64,000 nucleotides of DNA. It comes from Candidatus Flexifilum affinis (GTDB taxonomy: Bacteria > Chloroflexota > Anaerolineae > Aggregatilineales > Phototrophicaceae). Location of the stretch: positions 434,001-498,000 of the forward strand of contig JADJPJ010000004.1 in NCBI GenBank assembly GCA_016713325.1, written 5' to 3'. The position numbers were made by a program, and so were the translations under genes. This document shows, piece by piece, positions 62,820-64,000 of the stretch. How positions within the stretch are numbered: position 1 is the first letter of the stretch; every line of letters starts with the position of its first letter. The notes under the pieces were generated by a model, which ran no database searches, was not told the origin of the DNA, and was given only the letters and a program-made list of their open reading frames with translations.

Positions 62820-63829
62820 CTAAGGCTTGTCGGCGAGGCGTTGTTGTTGCTTATTGCCTGATTCATCGACGGCGTGTGGTGTTGATTTCGCGTAGTGTGA
62901 TGCCGCAGCACTCCAGAACTGAACACCGTAGCGACTGACAACCTGGGCCTGTCCACGGCGTTCCAGTTCGTCCAGCGCCTGGCGGACCTGTCCCTGCGTC
63001 CATCGTGCAAGTGTGCGTTCCAGCTCAGTCTGGCGCATGGGATGGCGTGTAATAATCGCGACGATCGCTTCGAGCACGTCGTCGAAGCCACTCAGGTCAA
63101 ATGCGCCTTCTGCGGGATGGATAACCTCCGCCACCTCTCCCAGGATGGCCCTGGCGCGTATCAGTCCATCATCGTCTGTGGGAAGGACCCACGTCTCAGC
63201 CGGTGGGCGAGTCGGCAGACTGAGATGCACTTTATCTGGACGAATCCGTCTCACTACGCCGGCAATGTCCGATAGGGCTTCCTCGGTGTCATTCAGGCCC
63301 TTGAGCAGCATAATTTCCAGCCAGAGGCGGCCGGGGTATTCCCTCCGAAAGGCAATCAGGCCTTCCAGCAAGCGTTCATAGGTCACGTCCGGATGTGGGC
63401 GGTTGATGCGGCGATAGAGCTCGGACGTGCCAGCATCGAGCGTGGGCATCACCGCATCGGCCGCCACAAGCGCGTCGCGTACCTCTGGCAAATACAGCAG
63501 CGAGCCGTTCGTGATCACCGCGACCGGCAGATCGGTGATCGCCTTGACGTTCTGCACCAACCAGCCGATACCGCTGTGCAGCGTTGGCTCGCCCGATCCG
63601 ACGAAAGTGACCCAGTCGATTTCCCCTGGCATGTGCGACTCGATCGCCTGACGGACTTCCGCCAGGATCTCAGGTGGAGAGAAGTATGCCCTGCGCTCGT
63701 TTGACACGGGCTGTGTGCGGCCGAGCTGGCAGTAGACACAATTCCAGTTGCAGGTCTTCAGGGGAATCGTGTCGATTCCAGAGACTGTCCCAGTCGCCGT
63801 GAAGGGACTCGGTCAACCACGTACTTCAT
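62820..63829 (-). CDS. radical-SAM protein (COG0731-like), N-terminal frameshift
   Basis: About 336 codons. ATG 63829 (MKYVVDRVPSRRLGQSL) follows AGGAGAG. A single-base shift near 63770-63780 leads into GIDTIPLKTCNWNCVYCQLG, which carries the CX3CX2C motif (CNWNCVYC). The main frame then reads VSNERRAYFSPPEILAEVRQ, VTFVGSGEPTLHSGIGWLVQ (GGEP-like SGEPT), LPVAVITNGSLLYLPEVRDA and LEIMLLKGLNDTEE. The C-terminal ~90 residues are a winged-helix-like tail (RHPMRQTELERTLARWTQGQ). The family includes wybutosine-type and pyruvate-formate-lyase-activase-like proteins of unknown substrate. It is paired with the NifX-like gene, a frequent combination in anaerobes. Confidence 0.82.
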
Positions 63830-63908
63830 CGTGTCTCTCCTGATTCTCTCCTATGGCGAAGCGTGATGAGGTTTCCGCAGGTTCAGCGGCGGTGTCTTCC
63901 AGTCGCCG

Positions 63909-64000
63909 CTAGAACCCATATACCACTCGCCCCTCGGCTTCCTGAGCGTCCAGAAGTTCTTCCTGATCAAGAAACACGAACTTGACGGCTTCGAGCAGAA
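63909..64000 (-). CDS. C-terminal end of an unidentified protein (start off window)
   Basis: The minus strand reads LLEAVKFVFLDQEELLDAQE followed by AEGRVVYGF and TAG at 63909. It is open to the window edge and in the same direction as the radical-SAM gene 79 bp downstream, so it is probably the last ~30 codons of an upstream operon member. The family is not recognised. Confidence 0.45.
   Translation of the reverse strand, partial: LLEAVKFVFLDQEELLDAQEAEGRVVYGF

Noticed and set aside
1..64000. CRISPR arrays, tRNA and rRNA genes, prophage or integrase genes
   Set aside because: No regularly spaced repeats, tRNA-like cloverleaf signatures, rRNA-like stretches or integrase/terminase motifs were noticed on reading; a covariance-model scan would be decisive.

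Overview
The window looks like a chromosomal stretch of a Chloroflexota-type bacterium, most likely Anaerolineae or a relative. This is inference from high GC, GTG/TTG starts, GTAGGGGCGG-type palindromic repeats, a SARP/STAND-like TPR regulator and many sugar and peptide utilisation genes; no rRNA or phylogenetic marker settles it. I see no tRNA, rRNA, CRISPR array, prophage or intact insertion sequence.

Layout. 1-13.3 kb is mixed: a class II aldolase (cut by the window edge), a PolX-like HhH protein, a DnaG-like primase without zinc cysteines, a broken GH43 remnant beside an Rrf2 regulator, a large STAND/TPR regulator bracketed by two inverted copies of a ~156 bp MITE (10 bp terminal repeats, 5 bp target duplications), a degenerate lysyl-tRNA-synthetase-like protein, a Gfo/Idh/MocA dehydrogenase, a USP-SHOCT protein and a secreted GH18 chitinase.

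13.6-23.2 kb is the most striking unit. It is a colinear operon of a single-chain molybdenum aldehyde oxidoreductase of the Desulfovibrio gigas MOP type, an FAD/Fe-S/CCG-domain electron-transfer protein, a small two-CxxC protein, a methyltransferase, a C-GCAxxG-C-C protein, a radical-SAM protein, an AMP-ligase and a PadR regulator. Most genes overlap or nearly touch. The gene content matches the poorly understood Desulfovibrio DVU_1559-to-DVU_1553 set. The radical-SAM gene seems to have lost, in frame, the segment carrying its canonical cluster motif.

23.3-32 kb is a glycan region: URO-D-like protein, GH31 (frameshifted), GH29 fucosidase, a chimeric sugar-isomerase/ABC-permease ORF, a Gfo/Idh/MocA protein and a divergent AraC regulator (frameshifted).

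32-59 kb is a peptide and D-amino-acid utilisation region. It holds two oligopeptide ABC importer gene sets (one badly frameshifted, neither with ATPase genes here), an M14 carboxypeptidase, a CocE/S15 hydrolase, an S9 peptidase, four class-C-type serine hydrolases, a broken class A beta-lactamase, an M81 peptidase, an N-acyl-D-amino-acid deacylase, a COG3375-type GNAT, an N-acylamino-acid racemase/dipeptide epimerase-type enolase and an RpiR regulator. Together these could import D-residue-containing peptides, hydrolyse them, and acylate, racemise and deacylate the D-amino acids.

59-64 kb holds an ArsR regulator, an XRE-cupin regulator with an SH3b exported protein, and a NifX-like/radical-SAM pair.

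Single-base frameshifts are common at 24-27, 31-34 and 40-54 kb but rare elsewhere. Either this is an error-prone assembly or the peptide genes are decaying; the sequence alone cannot decide.
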